Shown here piece after piece: positions 43,415 through 52,799 of a stretch of DNA of 64,000 nucleotides. The notes under the pieces were generated by a model, which was given only the letters and a program-made list of their open reading frames with translations, was not told the origin of the DNA and did not search any database. Each line of letters starts with the position of its first letter. The first letter of the stretch is position 1. The stretch is from Candidatus Eisenbergiella merdigallinarum (lineage in GTDB: Bacteria > Bacillota > Clostridia > Lachnospirales > Lachnospiraceae): contig DWXE01000028.1 in NCBI GenBank assembly GCA_019119355.1, forward strand, positions 78,859-142,858, written 5' to 3'. The position numbers were made by a program, and so were the translations under genes.

Positions 43415-44588
43415 AAAAAACTATGAAATACAACGCGGCTGCCAATCCGCAAAAGCACGTTCCGGCCGCGAAGGCCTGACGCAGGCCGAACGCCCCGCAG
43501 ATCATGCCCGCCGCCCAGTTTCCCAACACGGTTCCGACCCCCTGCATTCCCGCATGGCAGGCGCTCAGGGCCGCAGCTGTGCGGCGTCTGCCGGCCAGAA
43601 GCGGCACCATTTCCGTCACCGCCGGAAGCAAAATCCCATAAGCGCCTCCCTGCAAAAGCTGCAGCAGCATCAGCACCGGAATCCGGAATGCGAAAACCTG
43701 GATTCCCAGTTTTATGGTATAGACGATCAGGGAAAGAAACAGCGCCCAGCGCAGCGGTACTCGCCTTCGAAGGGAGGGATAGAGGGCCATCCCCGTCAGT
43801 TCGCTGGCCGACATGAGGAACATGGCCAGCCCCAGCCCGGCCTTGCTCCCTCCGCATTTCTGAAACAAAATCGGGTAATAGGTGATTTCCGCCGTCACCC
43901 CCGTAAACAGGAAAACCACCACGGCCAGAAGCGCCGCATAGGAAAGGGGACGGGCCATTTGGGCGGCATCGCACGGCGCTTTTTCTCTCCCGGATTTTCC
44001 GTCCGAAAGGTTCCCGTCGCCCGCCTTTCCTCCCGAAACATCCCAGCGCTTTCCTGCGTACAGCGCTCCCAGGAACAGAAGCGCAGTCATTCCCATATGC
44101 AGGAAAAAAACCATGCCGAATCCCGCCGCATCGATCAGCGCCCCGGTCCCTGCCGCGCTCAGCGCTCCGCCCAGGGAACCAGCCGCGCGGATTCGGCCAT
44201 AGGGCAGGGCGTTGTCTTTTCCCCCGCTTCTGACGATCCAACTGTCCAGCAGGGGGCTTATCGCTTTGTCGAAAAAGGAAACTGCGCCGTACGACAGCAG
44301 CAGAGCATAAAACTCTTTTCTGACCGCATATACCTCCGCCGTCAGGATAAAAGTCAGCAGCAGACAGGACAGAATCACTTTTTTCTCGCTGCCAATCCTG
44401 TCGGCCAGCATCCCCGCAATGGGACCTGCAAAAATGACCACGAGCCCCGACGCTGCTGCCAGCTGGCCGATTCGGACGGCCGAATACCCCTGTTCATCGA
44501 AAAAGACCGATGCGAACGAGTATAAAATACAGTATCTGCAATAATATAAGAACAAAAGAAAAGAAAAAAATACAGCTTTACGTTTCAT
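43383..44588 (-). CDS. MFS transporter, sugar-permease-like
   Basis: 401 residues, 12 membrane helices with a central cytoplasmic loop rich in Gly/Asp/Lys. The helix 2-3 loop GPIAGMLADRIGSEKKVILS carries the MFS motif A. Resembles the LacY/nucleoside-permease branch. Its ATG follows GGAGAAG and overlaps the GH38 stop by 11 bases, so it is the last gene of the glycan operon. It may take up or export a mono- or disaccharide. Substrate unknown. Confidence 0.87.
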   Translation of the reverse strand: MKRKAVFFSFLLFLYYCRYCILYSFASVFFDEQGYSAVRIGQLAAASGLVVIFAGPIAGMLADRIGSEKKVILSCLLLTFILTAEVYAVRKEFYALLLSYGAVSFFDKAISPLLDSWIVRSGGKDNALPYGRIRAAGSLGGALSAAGTGALIDAAGFGMVFFLHMGMTALLFLGALYAGKRWDVSGGKAGDGNLSDGKSGREKAPCDAAQMARPLSYAALLAVVVFLFTGVTAEITYYPILFQKCGGSKAGLGLAMFLMSASELTGMALYPSLRRRVPLRWALFLSLIVYTIKLGIQVFAFRIPVLMLLQLLQGGAYGILLPAVTEMVPLLAGRRRTAAALSACHAGMQGVGTVLGNWAAGMICGAFGLRQAFAAGTCFCGLAAALYFIVFFTPQKRSPRL

Positions 44589-47202
44589 CTTCTCCGACCA
44601 GCTTTACCGTCAGAATTTCGAAGGGGCGCAGGCACAACCGGATCGTTCCCTTCCTTTCCGCACTTCCATCCGCTTCCACCGGGTATTCCTCCAGCGCCTG
44701 TTCCTTCAAATCGCAACGCCATGCCCGAAGGCCTGCGGGAATCCTTAAAACCACAGTCCCGCCCCTTCCCCGATATTCGAACAGGCGTACTACGCTCTCT
44801 TTCTTCCCGTTTGCGTACCAGGCGGACAGCCTGACGCAATCGCTTTTCACTTCCGGCTCAGCTCCCGTCCGCAACCTTCCTTCCACAAAACCGGGATTGA
44901 TATGGAAAGCTTCGGCTGCATCCACAATGTCCGATTCCTCCAGGGCCCCGTCGCAGAGGTAGAGAGCATACCGAAACTGATGCCTTCCCGTATCCCGCAT
45001 CCCGTCGTATCCGCGCATATCATAAGAACGGGGTTCGTGCAGATAGGTGGGAACGCAGGGACTCCGCAGCAGGGACAACAACAGCGTATCTCCCGCATCC
45101 CCATGCTCCGCCACATAGGATGGAGTCCCCCGGTTGATCACGGCCATGCCCGCCCTTTCTCCGGCTATTCCGGCCCAGTGAAGCGCGGGCCAGTCCCCGC
45201 AGGCGTTATCCCATTGATCGAAACCGCCCGGATAGCTGTCCCTCTGCAGGGTTCCATAAGGGATTTCATACAGCGCCCTTCCCTTCCATCCGGCGGGAAA
45301 AGCCACCCTGATTCTCCTGTTATAGGTATCCCAGTATTCCATGTCGAGGAAAAAGTCGATCCGGTCTCCGTTTCTTTCCAGAATGACGCTCCAGGACAGT
45401 TCCGTTCCCTCCACGGTGTTGGCGTTGCAGGGCTCTACTTTAAAGGTAAGGCTCTCGTACACGTCGTTTTTTTCCATCCGGCACAGCCTTGTTTTCTCCG
45501 ACAGTTTTTCCCGTCTCCGATCTGCGCTCAGCGTGGTCCACGGAGATCCCTCATCGTGCTCCAGATAAATTTCGTGGATCCGAATCCCATCCGTTTCCTG
45601 CAGCCGGATCCCGGTTTTTCGATCCAGAATGGAAACGATTCCCCTGCCGTCCGCTCTGATTCTGAATCTTTCGCTTTCGATCTCCACCGCGTTTTCCTCC
45701 CCGTCCGGCAGACCGTCCGCGCGAAATTCCCTGATCATGCCGGAAGGCGCGTCCTGTCGAAGGGGTATCCGCTTCAGCGAAAGCGGGGACAACGGCAGGA
45801 TTTCGGGGAGCAGCAGGCGGGTATGAAATCCTCTCTCCCCCTTCTCCCAGGCCAGGGCCGGTACCGGCTCCCCTTCCTCCGTTTCAAAGGAACAGGGCTC
45901 TTCTCCCTCCAGGCTTACCGGTAAACTCCCTTTCCAGGCAGCCAGCCCGGAATTGAAGACCGTGTAAATGCCGTCCTCCGGCCTTCTCAGAAAGGAATAT
46001 GCCTCCTTTTCCAGCCTCCCGATTTCTTCCAGAACCTGCCGTCCTGTATCCTCCAGTTCCTGCGCCGCGGCATCCACCACGGTTCCGGTTACCGCGTCAT
46101 GGAACATAAGAAGCAGAATCTTTTCCCACAATTTTTCCAGCGTCCTTCGGGGATATTCCATTCCGCCATCCACGGCCTGCGCCAGCAGATGTTCCAGTTC
46201 GAACATCCTCGTTTCGCAGCTTCTGCACCGTTGCTTGAGGCCGATCCGGCTGACGTAAACCCCGGTATTGTTGGCGTTCAGCTCGCAGCCGTCCAGGATC
46301 CGTGCCCCGGGATCGCCCGCAGTCCTCCTCACCTTTTCTTTTTCCGCTTCCCACAGATCCGAAAAGGTGGCGAAACGGACTTCCGCAGATTCACCCCGCT
46401 TCTCCAGAACTCTTTCCATCCTTTCCGGCCAGCCCAGCATGGACCAGGGCGGAATCAGCTCCTCGCTGCGCTGCGTCCATATCCCGTACGACCCGATTGT
46501 TTCCGGCGCCGCAGGCAAATTGATCTCAAATTTGGGCGCTTTCCATTCGATCCCCTTTCCTTCGCAGGCGGGGCATTCCAGTCCGTCCCGTTCCCCGCTT
46601 CCCCGGCAGACGGGACAGGGCGCGTATTTGTCAATGCTTCCGCTCTCCGCAAAGGACGGCGGCTCCTGACAAAAGATCCGGCTGCCGTCCAGCCCTTCCC
46701 AGACCGGCGCAACCGGTTCCGTATAGGACAGTCCCCAGACCCACTCCATTCCAAAGCCTTTTAAAATCTGCGGCAGCTGGGCGCTATTTCCAAAGGCATC
46801 CCTTCGATATGCCATCTTTCCTCCGTCGTGCCCCAGCCTCTTCATATAGCGCCAGCCGTACAGGAAGTTCCGGATCAGGCTTTCCCCTTCCACCAGATTG
46901 CTGTCCACGATATTATCCCCTGTAAAAGGGAGATCCAGGCGGCCGCTTCCGATCAGCTCCCGGATCTTCTTTTCGTCCTGCGGATGCCTTTCCAGATAGG
47001 TCCGCAGCACGGCGGGGCTTTCCACATTAAAGCGGAACGTTTCGTCCTTTTCACACATGGCAAGACAGCGCTTTATGTAAAATTCCTGGATTCTGGCATA
47101 GGGGATCCAGGTTTTCCCCTGCCAGAACAGGGGATTTAAAAAACATCTCCTCCAGGTCAGGTCGAAATGATTGCACAGGAGAATGTCGATTCTTTTTTTC
47201 AT
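44578..47202 (-). CDS. Glycoside hydrolase family 38 alpha-mannosidase, with an inserted DnaJ-like cysteine segment
   Basis: About 874 residues from MKKRIDILLCNHFDLTWRRC at 47202. The frame extends upstream into the permease gene without a ribosome site. GH38 zinc site H/D in NHFDLTWRR, nucleophile aspartate in YRRDAFGNSAQLPQILKGFG, a three-helix middle domain (LLLMFHDAVTGT) and a beta-rich C-terminal half. Around residue 200-225 it carries CPVCRGSG and CPACEGKG, two zinc-finger-type units as in DnaJ. Cytoplasmic; trims alpha-mannose from imported oligosaccharides. GH38 in bacteria can also act on GlcNAc-linked or phospho-mannosides. Confidence 0.88.
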   Translation of the reverse strand: MKKRIDILLCNHFDLTWRRCFLNPLFWQGKTWIPYARIQEFYIKRCLAMCEKDETFRFNVESPAVLRTYLERHPQDEKKIRELIGSGRLDLPFTGDNIVDSNLVEGESLIRNFLYGWRYMKRLGHDGGKMAYRRDAFGNSAQLPQILKGFGMEWVWGLSYTEPVAPVWEGLDGSRIFCQEPPSFAESGSIDKYAPCPVCRGSGERDGLECPACEGKGIEWKAPKFEINLPAAPETIGSYGIWTQRSEELIPPWSMLGWPERMERVLEKRGESAEVRFATFSDLWEAEKEKVRRTAGDPGARILDGCELNANNTGVYVSRIGLKQRCRSCETRMFELEHLLAQAVDGGMEYPRRTLEKLWEKILLLMFHDAVTGTVVDAAAQELEDTGRQVLEEIGRLEKEAYSFLRRPEDGIYTVFNSGLAAWKGSLPVSLEGEEPCSFETEEGEPVPALAWEKGERGFHTRLLLPEILPLSPLSLKRIPLRQDAPSGMIREFRADGLPDGEENAVEIESERFRIRADGRGIVSILDRKTGIRLQETDGIRIHEIYLEHDEGSPWTTLSADRRREKLSEKTRLCRMEKNDVYESLTFKVEPCNANTVEGTELSWSVILERNGDRIDFFLDMEYWDTYNRRIRVAFPAGWKGRALYEIPYGTLQRDSYPGGFDQWDNACGDWPALHWAGIAGERAGMAVINRGTPSYVAEHGDAGDTLLLSLLRSPCVPTYLHEPRSYDMRGYDGMRDTGRHQFRYALYLCDGALEESDIVDAAEAFHINPGFVEGRLRTGAEPEVKSDCVRLSAWYANGKKESVVRLFEYRGRGGTVVLRIPAGLRAWRCDLKEQALEEYPVEADGSAERKGTIRLCLRPFEILTVKLVGEDET

Positions 47203-47222
47203 GTTCTTCTCTTTTGCCCGTC

Positions 47223-48098
47223 TCAGCCTTTGATACCGCTGGTGGCAATTCCCTCCACAAAATATTTCTGACAGAACAGATACAGCAGGATGATGGGCGC
47301 TACGCATAAAAGGGACATGGCCATCAGCGGCCCCAGATCCATGGTTCCTCCGTACATCTTTTTAAACGCCGCCAGACCGATGGCGATGGTGTATTTTTCC
47401 GGCGAAGACAGGTAGACCATCGGGTTAAAAAAATCATTCCATGTATTCACAAAAGCGAACATTGTCACCACCAGAAGCGCAGGTTTGGCATTTGGCAAAT
47501 AGATGTGAATGAATACGCCTGGCCAGCTGCATCCGTCCAGAAACGCCGCTTCTCCCAAAGAGGCGGGCATCGTCATAAAGAATTGCCTCAGCAGGAAAAT
47601 CGAATAGGCGCTTCCGCCGAAAAAAAGGGGCAAAATCAACGGAAGCGGGCTGTCCGTCAGTCCCAGTTGCGCGTAGATGGAATACGCGGGAATCAGGGTG
47701 ATCATGGACGGAATCATCATCGTGGACAGCATTAACGTAAACCAGAAGCCTTTGATCCGGCAATACAGGCATCCGAATCCAAATGCCGCCAAAGAACTGC
47801 TGATCAACGTCCCCAACGTACTCATCGCCGTAATGAACACCGTATTTTTCAAATACGTCAGAAACATTCCTCCTGACAGCGCTTCTTCAAAACTTCTGAG
47901 CGAAAACGGATTCGGAATCAGGCGCGGAGGATAAATCGCCGACTGTTCCGGCGTTTTAAACGCCAGAGAGATCATCCAGACCAGCGGGGCCACGAACAGG
48001 ATGGACAGGACGATCAGCGCCGCATTCGTCAGCACCGCATCCATATGTCTCTTCCACTTCCTTCCGCGCAGCCGGTCGCCGCGGAGCTCCTTTTTCAT
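47223..48098 (-). CDS. Carbohydrate ABC transporter permease, MalG/UgpE type
   Basis: 291 residues with six membrane helices. Starts MKKELRGDRLRGRKWKRHMD, then LIVLSILFVAPLVWMISLAF. EAA loop ASLGEAAFLDGCSWPGVFIH. Second permease of the importer; 10 bases separate it from the preceding permease gene. Confidence 0.94.
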   Translation of the reverse strand: MKKELRGDRLRGRKWKRHMDAVLTNAALIVLSILFVAPLVWMISLAFKTPEQSAIYPPRLIPNPFSLRSFEEALSGGMFLTYLKNTVFITAMSTLGTLISSSLAAFGFGCLYCRIKGFWFTLMLSTMMIPSMITLIPAYSIYAQLGLTDSPLPLILPLFFGGSAYSIFLLRQFFMTMPASLGEAAFLDGCSWPGVFIHIYLPNAKPALLVVTMFAFVNTWNDFFNPMVYLSSPEKYTIAIGLAAFKKMYGGTMDLGPLMAMSLLCVAPIILLYLFCQKYFVEGIATSGIKG

Positions 48099-48108
48099 GT
48101 CGCATCAC

Positions 48109-49020
48109 CTACTCTCTGTAAAATACCCAGCGTCTCGCGCTGCCGAAGACCAGTCCTGTCACGCCCAGTACCACCGCCAGCAAAAGCCATGCCAAAGCGC
48201 AGCTGTACCCGAACTGATAATAACGAAAGGCGTTATTATACAAATGAATTCCATATACGTAGGTGGCATTTATGGGGCCTCCCTGCGTCAGGATCCAGGG
48301 CTGCGTAAATACCTGCAGCCCCGCAATAATACTCATGATCACGTTGAAAAATACTACCGGCGTCAGAAGCGGAAGGGTAATGGAGAAAAACTGTTTCAGC
48401 TTTCCCGCTCCGTCCAGCATGGCGGATTCATAATAGTCCCTCGGTATGTCCTGCAGTCCCGCCAGAATGATCAGCATCTGCCCGCCGCAGCTGGTAGCGT
48501 TGACCAGAATGATGGACGGCATGGCCCAGTGCGGATCGGTCAGCCACCCTACCGCATCCATTCCCAGCCGGGAAAGCCAGAGATTGAAGATTCCGTTGTT
48601 GGTATTCATCAGATAAGTCCAGGCGATGTAAATGGCCACGCCGGCGATCACCGAGGGCATATAGAACAGGGCCCGAAAAAAATTGGAGGCGAAGTAGCGC
48701 CTGTTCAACAGCGTAGCAAGCACCAGGCCGATTACCAGATTCAGCGGAACGGACACCAATGTAAAGACCAGCGTATTCAGGATACTTTTTCCCACCAGGT
48801 CATCCTGAGTAAAGACGCGGATATAATTTTTCATCCCGGCGAAGACGGGAGCCGTAATCCCATTCCAGTCCGTAAAAGAGGCATAAAGAGAATACAGCAT
48901 GGGCCCCAGAACGAAGACGAAAAAACCGATCAGCCAAAGGGAAATGAACCCGTAGAAATATCTTTCCTGTTTTCTGTATATACCGTTTTTGTTAAGCCGT
49001 TGTCTTTTTTTCTCCATCAC
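48109..49020 (-). CDS. Sugar ABC transporter permease, MalF/UgpA type
   Basis: 303 residues with six membrane helices, including FISLWLIGFFVFVLGPMLYS. EAA loop YYESAMLDGAGKLKQFFSIT. Overlaps the binding-protein stop by four bases (ATGA). No ATPase is encoded in the operon, as is usual for MsmX-dependent importers. Confidence 0.94.
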   Translation of the reverse strand: MMEKKRQRLNKNGIYRKQERYFYGFISLWLIGFFVFVLGPMLYSLYASFTDWNGITAPVFAGMKNYIRVFTQDDLVGKSILNTLVFTLVSVPLNLVIGLVLATLLNRRYFASNFFRALFYMPSVIAGVAIYIAWTYLMNTNNGIFNLWLSRLGMDAVGWLTDPHWAMPSIILVNATSCGGQMLIILAGLQDIPRDYYESAMLDGAGKLKQFFSITLPLLTPVVFFNVIMSIIAGLQVFTQPWILTQGGPINATYVYGIHLYNNAFRYYQFGYSCALAWLLLAVVLGVTGLVFGSARRWVFYRE

Positions 49021-50369
49021 TCCGCGCTTTCCAGGAATTGTGTCCCTTTCTGATCGATCAGATCGATCGCTTCATCTATTGTGATTTCTCCCGCTACCGC
49101 TCTCTGGTATTCCAGGTTCATTTCATCGTTTATCTGCGCCCACACGCCGGTCGTCTGCCCTCCTACGGAATTTTTCAGCATATCCACAAATACTTTCTTA
49201 TTATAATGATTCGAGGTAGTGAATTCGTTCAGATATGCGTCGCTGGTTGCATAGGGGGTATAGACCGGAACCCCTGCTGCTGCGGACGCAGCCTGAGCTT
49301 CTTCGGATGCCGTCAGCCATTTGATCAGATCCCATGCTGCCTCCTTATTTTCACAGGCTGAAGTCATGGTAAAACCGTCCGCGAACAAGTAGCCTTTCCA
49401 GGGAGTCTCAAAGGTTTCATTATAGGGCAATACCTCCACGTCCCACGCGAAGGAATCCCCGATCATGCTGTCAAGGGTCGCCATATCCCAGGGTGCCACG
49501 ATGGCCATGGCGAATTTCCCGGTTTCGAATCCGGATCCCAACATGCTGTCAAACGTCTCGTTGGGCGTTATGCCCTCTTTCACCATATCGGAAAACAGCT
49601 GCATCGCATATTTGATCTCGTCGTTGTCCCTGACGTTCATCTTCCGTTCCTCCACCAGATAGGCCGGAGAACCGAACATATTCCGGTAGAAATTGGTGGG
49701 ATAAGTGCTCATCCTGATGCCCCACTGTTTGTCCGTCCCTTCCCCCTTCGTCAGGCTGCGCGCCGCATCCAGCAGGTCGTCCTCCGTCCAGTCCTCCGAA
49801 GGATAAGGAATTCCCTCTTCATCGAACAGGTCCTTATTGTATGCGACGGCCAGAGATTTATAAATATAAGGGGCCGCGAAAATATTTTCTCCAAAAGTAA
49901 AGGAATCCACGGCGGACTGTTCCCAGGTATTTCCGTCCAGCATCCCGTCCGCCTCCATATAAGGCTTCAGGTCTTCGATGACCCCCAGCTCCTTATAGGG
50001 TTCGATCAGATCGTTGGCGATTCCCAGCACATCCGGCGCCTTTCCCGAAGAAAACCACATCTGGAGCTTCGCCTGATAGGTTCCCCCGTCCGTATAGGTC
50101 TGCTTGATGGTGACGTTTGGGTGCTCTTCCTCATACTGTTCCAACAGCGCGGATTTCATTTCAATTTCCGCCTTGTCGCCCCAGAATGCCACCTCCAGTT
50201 CCACAGGAGCTTCCGATGTCCCGCCCTCCGCAACGCTCTGCTCTGTGCTCTCAGCCCCGGTCATTTCCGTTTGAGACGCGTCATTTGTCTGCGCAGTCTG
50301 CTCCGCAGAACAGGCCGTCAGCCCCAGAGCCATCGCCGCGCATAAAAATACCGCCAGTTTCTTTTTCAT
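49017..50369 (-). CDS. Sugar ABC transporter substrate-binding lipoprotein
   Basis: 450 residues from MKKKLAVFLCAAMALGLTAC at 50369, six bases after AAAGGAG. Lipobox LTAC, Thr/Ser/Glu linker, then a family 1 sugar-binding fold with ELEVAFWGDKAEIEMKSALL, APDVLGIANDLIEPYKELG, and AAWDLIKWLTASEEAQAASA. Differs from the DUF3502 protein at 4-5.6 kb, so the two importers likely take different sugars. Operon of GH4, this gene, two permeases, GH38 and MFS. Confidence 0.93.
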   Translation of the reverse strand: MKKKLAVFLCAAMALGLTACSAEQTAQTNDASQTEMTGAESTEQSVAEGGTSEAPVELEVAFWGDKAEIEMKSALLEQYEEEHPNVTIKQTYTDGGTYQAKLQMWFSSGKAPDVLGIANDLIEPYKELGVIEDLKPYMEADGMLDGNTWEQSAVDSFTFGENIFAAPYIYKSLAVAYNKDLFDEEGIPYPSEDWTEDDLLDAARSLTKGEGTDKQWGIRMSTYPTNFYRNMFGSPAYLVEERKMNVRDNDEIKYAMQLFSDMVKEGITPNETFDSMLGSGFETGKFAMAIVAPWDMATLDSMIGDSFAWDVEVLPYNETFETPWKGYLFADGFTMTSACENKEAAWDLIKWLTASEEAQAASAAAGVPVYTPYATSDAYLNEFTTSNHYNKKVFVDMLKNSVGGQTTGVWAQINDEMNLEYQRAVAGEITIDEAIDLIDQKGTQFLESAE

Positions 50370-50457
50370 GTAACGCTCCTTTCCGCCATTCCATGTGGCT
50401 TTCCCAGATAGTTTATCGTTTTTTGCTTTTTCCCTCACCTGTTATGTTTTTCCAGAA

Positions 50458-51753
50458 TCAACGATATTCCGGAAGATAATCCCCATGCGCTGCAATCAGT
50501 TCATCGCACATCGCGACGATCTCATCGATGGTCAGCTCCGATGCCGTATGGGGATCCAGCATCGCCGCCTGATAGATCGCTTCCTTTTTCCGGGTAACCG
50601 CCGCCTCGATGGTCATAAGCTGTACGTTGATATTCGTCCTGTTCAGGGCCGCCAGCTGACAGGGCAAATCCCCCACCGACGCAGGATGGATCCCCGTTCT
50701 GTCCGCATAGCACGGCACCTCCACGCAGGCCTCCCTGGGCAAGTTGCGGATGTAACCGTCATTTCTCACATTTCCGCCGAACCGATACGGTTTTCCGATC
50801 TCCATGGCTTCTATGATGTATGAGCCATACTCGATGGAGCGTTCGTGCGTCAGTGCAGCGTTCTGCACCAGATCCTGCCTCTGTTTTTCCCAGTCCGCAA
50901 TCTGCTTTTCACATCTTCTCGGATATTCATCCAGCGGGATCCGAAACCGGTCAATCAGCTCCGGATGACCCTGCTTCAGGAAATAGGCGTTGTATTCGGA
51001 ACTGTGTTCGCTGGATTCGGTAACGTAATAGCCGAACCTCCGCATCAGCTCTACCCGGACCATATCGTCGTGAGAATCCGTCCGGGCCAGCACTTTCCTT
51101 TTCACCCGGGGGTAAATGTCCTCTCCGTTGCGGGTCAGTTCCAGCAGCCATGCCATATGGTTGATTCCGGCGATCCTGTAATCCACGCCTTCTTCGCTTT
51201 CCCCTGCCAGTTTTAAAAGCTCCCCTGCGCAGGTCTGAACGCTGTGGCACAGGCCTATGGTGCGGATATTCGTGTAACGCTGCATGGCGCCGCTCAAAAT
51301 CGCCATGGGGTTGCTATAGTTCAATAACAGAGCATCCGGGCAGACCTCCTCCATATCCTCCGCCATGGAAAACAGGACCGGAATGGTGCGCAGTCCCCGG
51401 AAAATCCCTCCGATTCCCAACGTATCCCCGATTGTCTGACGCAACCCGTATTTTTTTGGGATCTCAAAATCGATCACCGTAGCGGGGCGATATCCTCCTA
51501 CCTGAATGGCGTTAATCACATATTTGGCTCCGCGCAGCGCCTCCTTCCTGTCCTGGTAGCAGCGGATCGCTGCCCGGCCGGCGTTACAGTTTTGGTTAAT
51601 GGCCACAAGCATCTGTTCCGACTCCTTCAAGCGCTTTTCGTCTATGTCGTACAGTGCTAATTCCGAATTTCGAAGCGCTTCGGTGAGCATAATATCTCCG
51701 AGAACGTTTTTGGCGAATACTGTGCTTCCGGCTCCGATAAAACATATTTTCAC
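50458..51753 (-). CDS. Glycoside hydrolase family 4 enzyme (alpha-glucosidase/alpha-galactosidase type)
   Basis: 431 residues. NAD-binding start MKICFIGAGSTVFAKNVLGD, adenine-site aspartate in LALYDIDEKRL, NAIQVGGYRPATVIDFEIPK, metal-site cysteine in GLCHSVQTC and histidine in AGINHMAWLLEL. GH4 enzymes need NAD and Mn, and cleave via oxidation at C3. The CHSV motif is typical of the MelA/AglA branch acting on non-phosphorylated or phosphorylated alpha-glycosides; the sugar cannot be told. First gene of the operon, divergent from the AraC regulator. Confidence 0.93.
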   Translation of the reverse strand: MKICFIGAGSTVFAKNVLGDIMLTEALRNSELALYDIDEKRLKESEQMLVAINQNCNAGRAAIRCYQDRKEALRGAKYVINAIQVGGYRPATVIDFEIPKKYGLRQTIGDTLGIGGIFRGLRTIPVLFSMAEDMEEVCPDALLLNYSNPMAILSGAMQRYTNIRTIGLCHSVQTCAGELLKLAGESEEGVDYRIAGINHMAWLLELTRNGEDIYPRVKRKVLARTDSHDDMVRVELMRRFGYYVTESSEHSSEYNAYFLKQGHPELIDRFRIPLDEYPRRCEKQIADWEKQRQDLVQNAALTHERSIEYGSYIIEAMEIGKPYRFGGNVRNDGYIRNLPREACVEVPCYADRTGIHPASVGDLPCQLAALNRTNINVQLMTIEAAVTRKKEAIYQAAMLDPHTASELTIDEIVAMCDELIAAHGDYLPEYR

Positions 51754-51928
51754 TGTTCAATTCCTCCTGATCTTTTTCTGTTTTTGATAGCATTATCATA
51801 CAACCATCCCTCTTCACTTACCATGGCCCCCTGTTGCAATAAATGTCCAAATGTGATATATTGCGATTGTAAGTCACCTATGTAGTAAAATGCCGGCATG
51901 GCAAATGGAATGAAGGAATGAGGTTTTC

Positions 51929-52783
51929 ATGGATCATCCAAAACTCGTGGAACAAAACAGACTTCAGGAATTGTATTATGTAGATATGGACAGCTCTCCG
52001 GCTTCCGATCTGCAAATCTATCTGATGGGGCAGGAACAGGTGCTCCCCGGCGTATCCTGCGAACGGGTGCTGCGCAAACACCATATCCTCCATTTTATTC
52101 TTCATGGAAAAGGCACCTTTCGTCAGGGCAATGAAAGCTATCCCGTACAGGGCGGTCAGGCATTTCTCATCACGCCGGACATTTTCTGTTCTTATATCGC
52201 TGACAAAGAAGATCCTTGGGCCTATATCTGGGTGGAGTTCGACGGGCTCTCCGCCAAAAATTATCTGAATCGGGCCGGCGTTTCCAGAAGTCACCCGATC
52301 TATACGGGCGTGGATCACCCTTGCATGGAATATCTCTCCCGCATGATCGATCATCACGATAATCTTCTTCAGGTACAGGCATATCTGCTGCTGGTATTCG
52401 ATAAGCTCATCGCAAACTGTCCTCCGGAACGTTCTCCCGCAACCTTTCATAGTGAAACTGCCAGCGAAGTGTACGTGCGGCACGCCATGAAATACATCGA
52501 TTTGAATTACTGGAAAAATCCCACCATACAGGAACTGGCCGATTTCTGCGGCATCAACCGAAGCCACCTGAGCAGGATTTTCAGGCAAAAGACCAACCAG
52601 AGCCCTCAGGAATACCTGCTGCGGTACCGGATCAATACCGCCTGCACGTTTCTGCGCACCACGGATCTGACCCTTTCCCAGATCGCCACAGCGCTGGGCT
52701 ATGCGGACCAGTTTTCCTTTTCCAAAGCATTCAAAAAGGAGAAGGGGATTTCACCCTCCTCCTGGAAAGAACAAAATCTGTAA
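51929..52783 (+). CDS. AraC family transcriptional regulator
   Basis: 284 residues. N-terminal cupin sugar-binding domain with HHILHFILHGKGTFRQGNES, and a C-terminal double HTH: NPTIQELADFCGINRSHLSR, TNQSPQEYLLRYRINTACTF, and LTLSQIATALGYADQFSFSK. Divergent from the GH4/ABC/GH38 operon and almost certainly its activator. The 175-base intergenic region has an AT-rich -10-like TATGAT for the operon but no good -35, which fits activator dependence. Confidence 0.93.
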   Translation: MDHPKLVEQNRLQELYYVDMDSSPASDLQIYLMGQEQVLPGVSCERVLRKHHILHFILHGKGTFRQGNESYPVQGGQAFLITPDIFCSYIADKEDPWAYIWVEFDGLSAKNYLNRAGVSRSHPIYTGVDHPCMEYLSRMIDHHDNLLQVQAYLLLVFDKLIANCPPERSPATFHSETASEVYVRHAMKYIDLNYWKNPTIQELADFCGINRSHLSRIFRQKTNQSPQEYLLRYRINTACTFLRTTDLTLSQIATALGYADQFSFSKAFKKEKGISPSSWKEQNL

Positions 52784-52799
52784 TCCGGACGCCGCGCTT

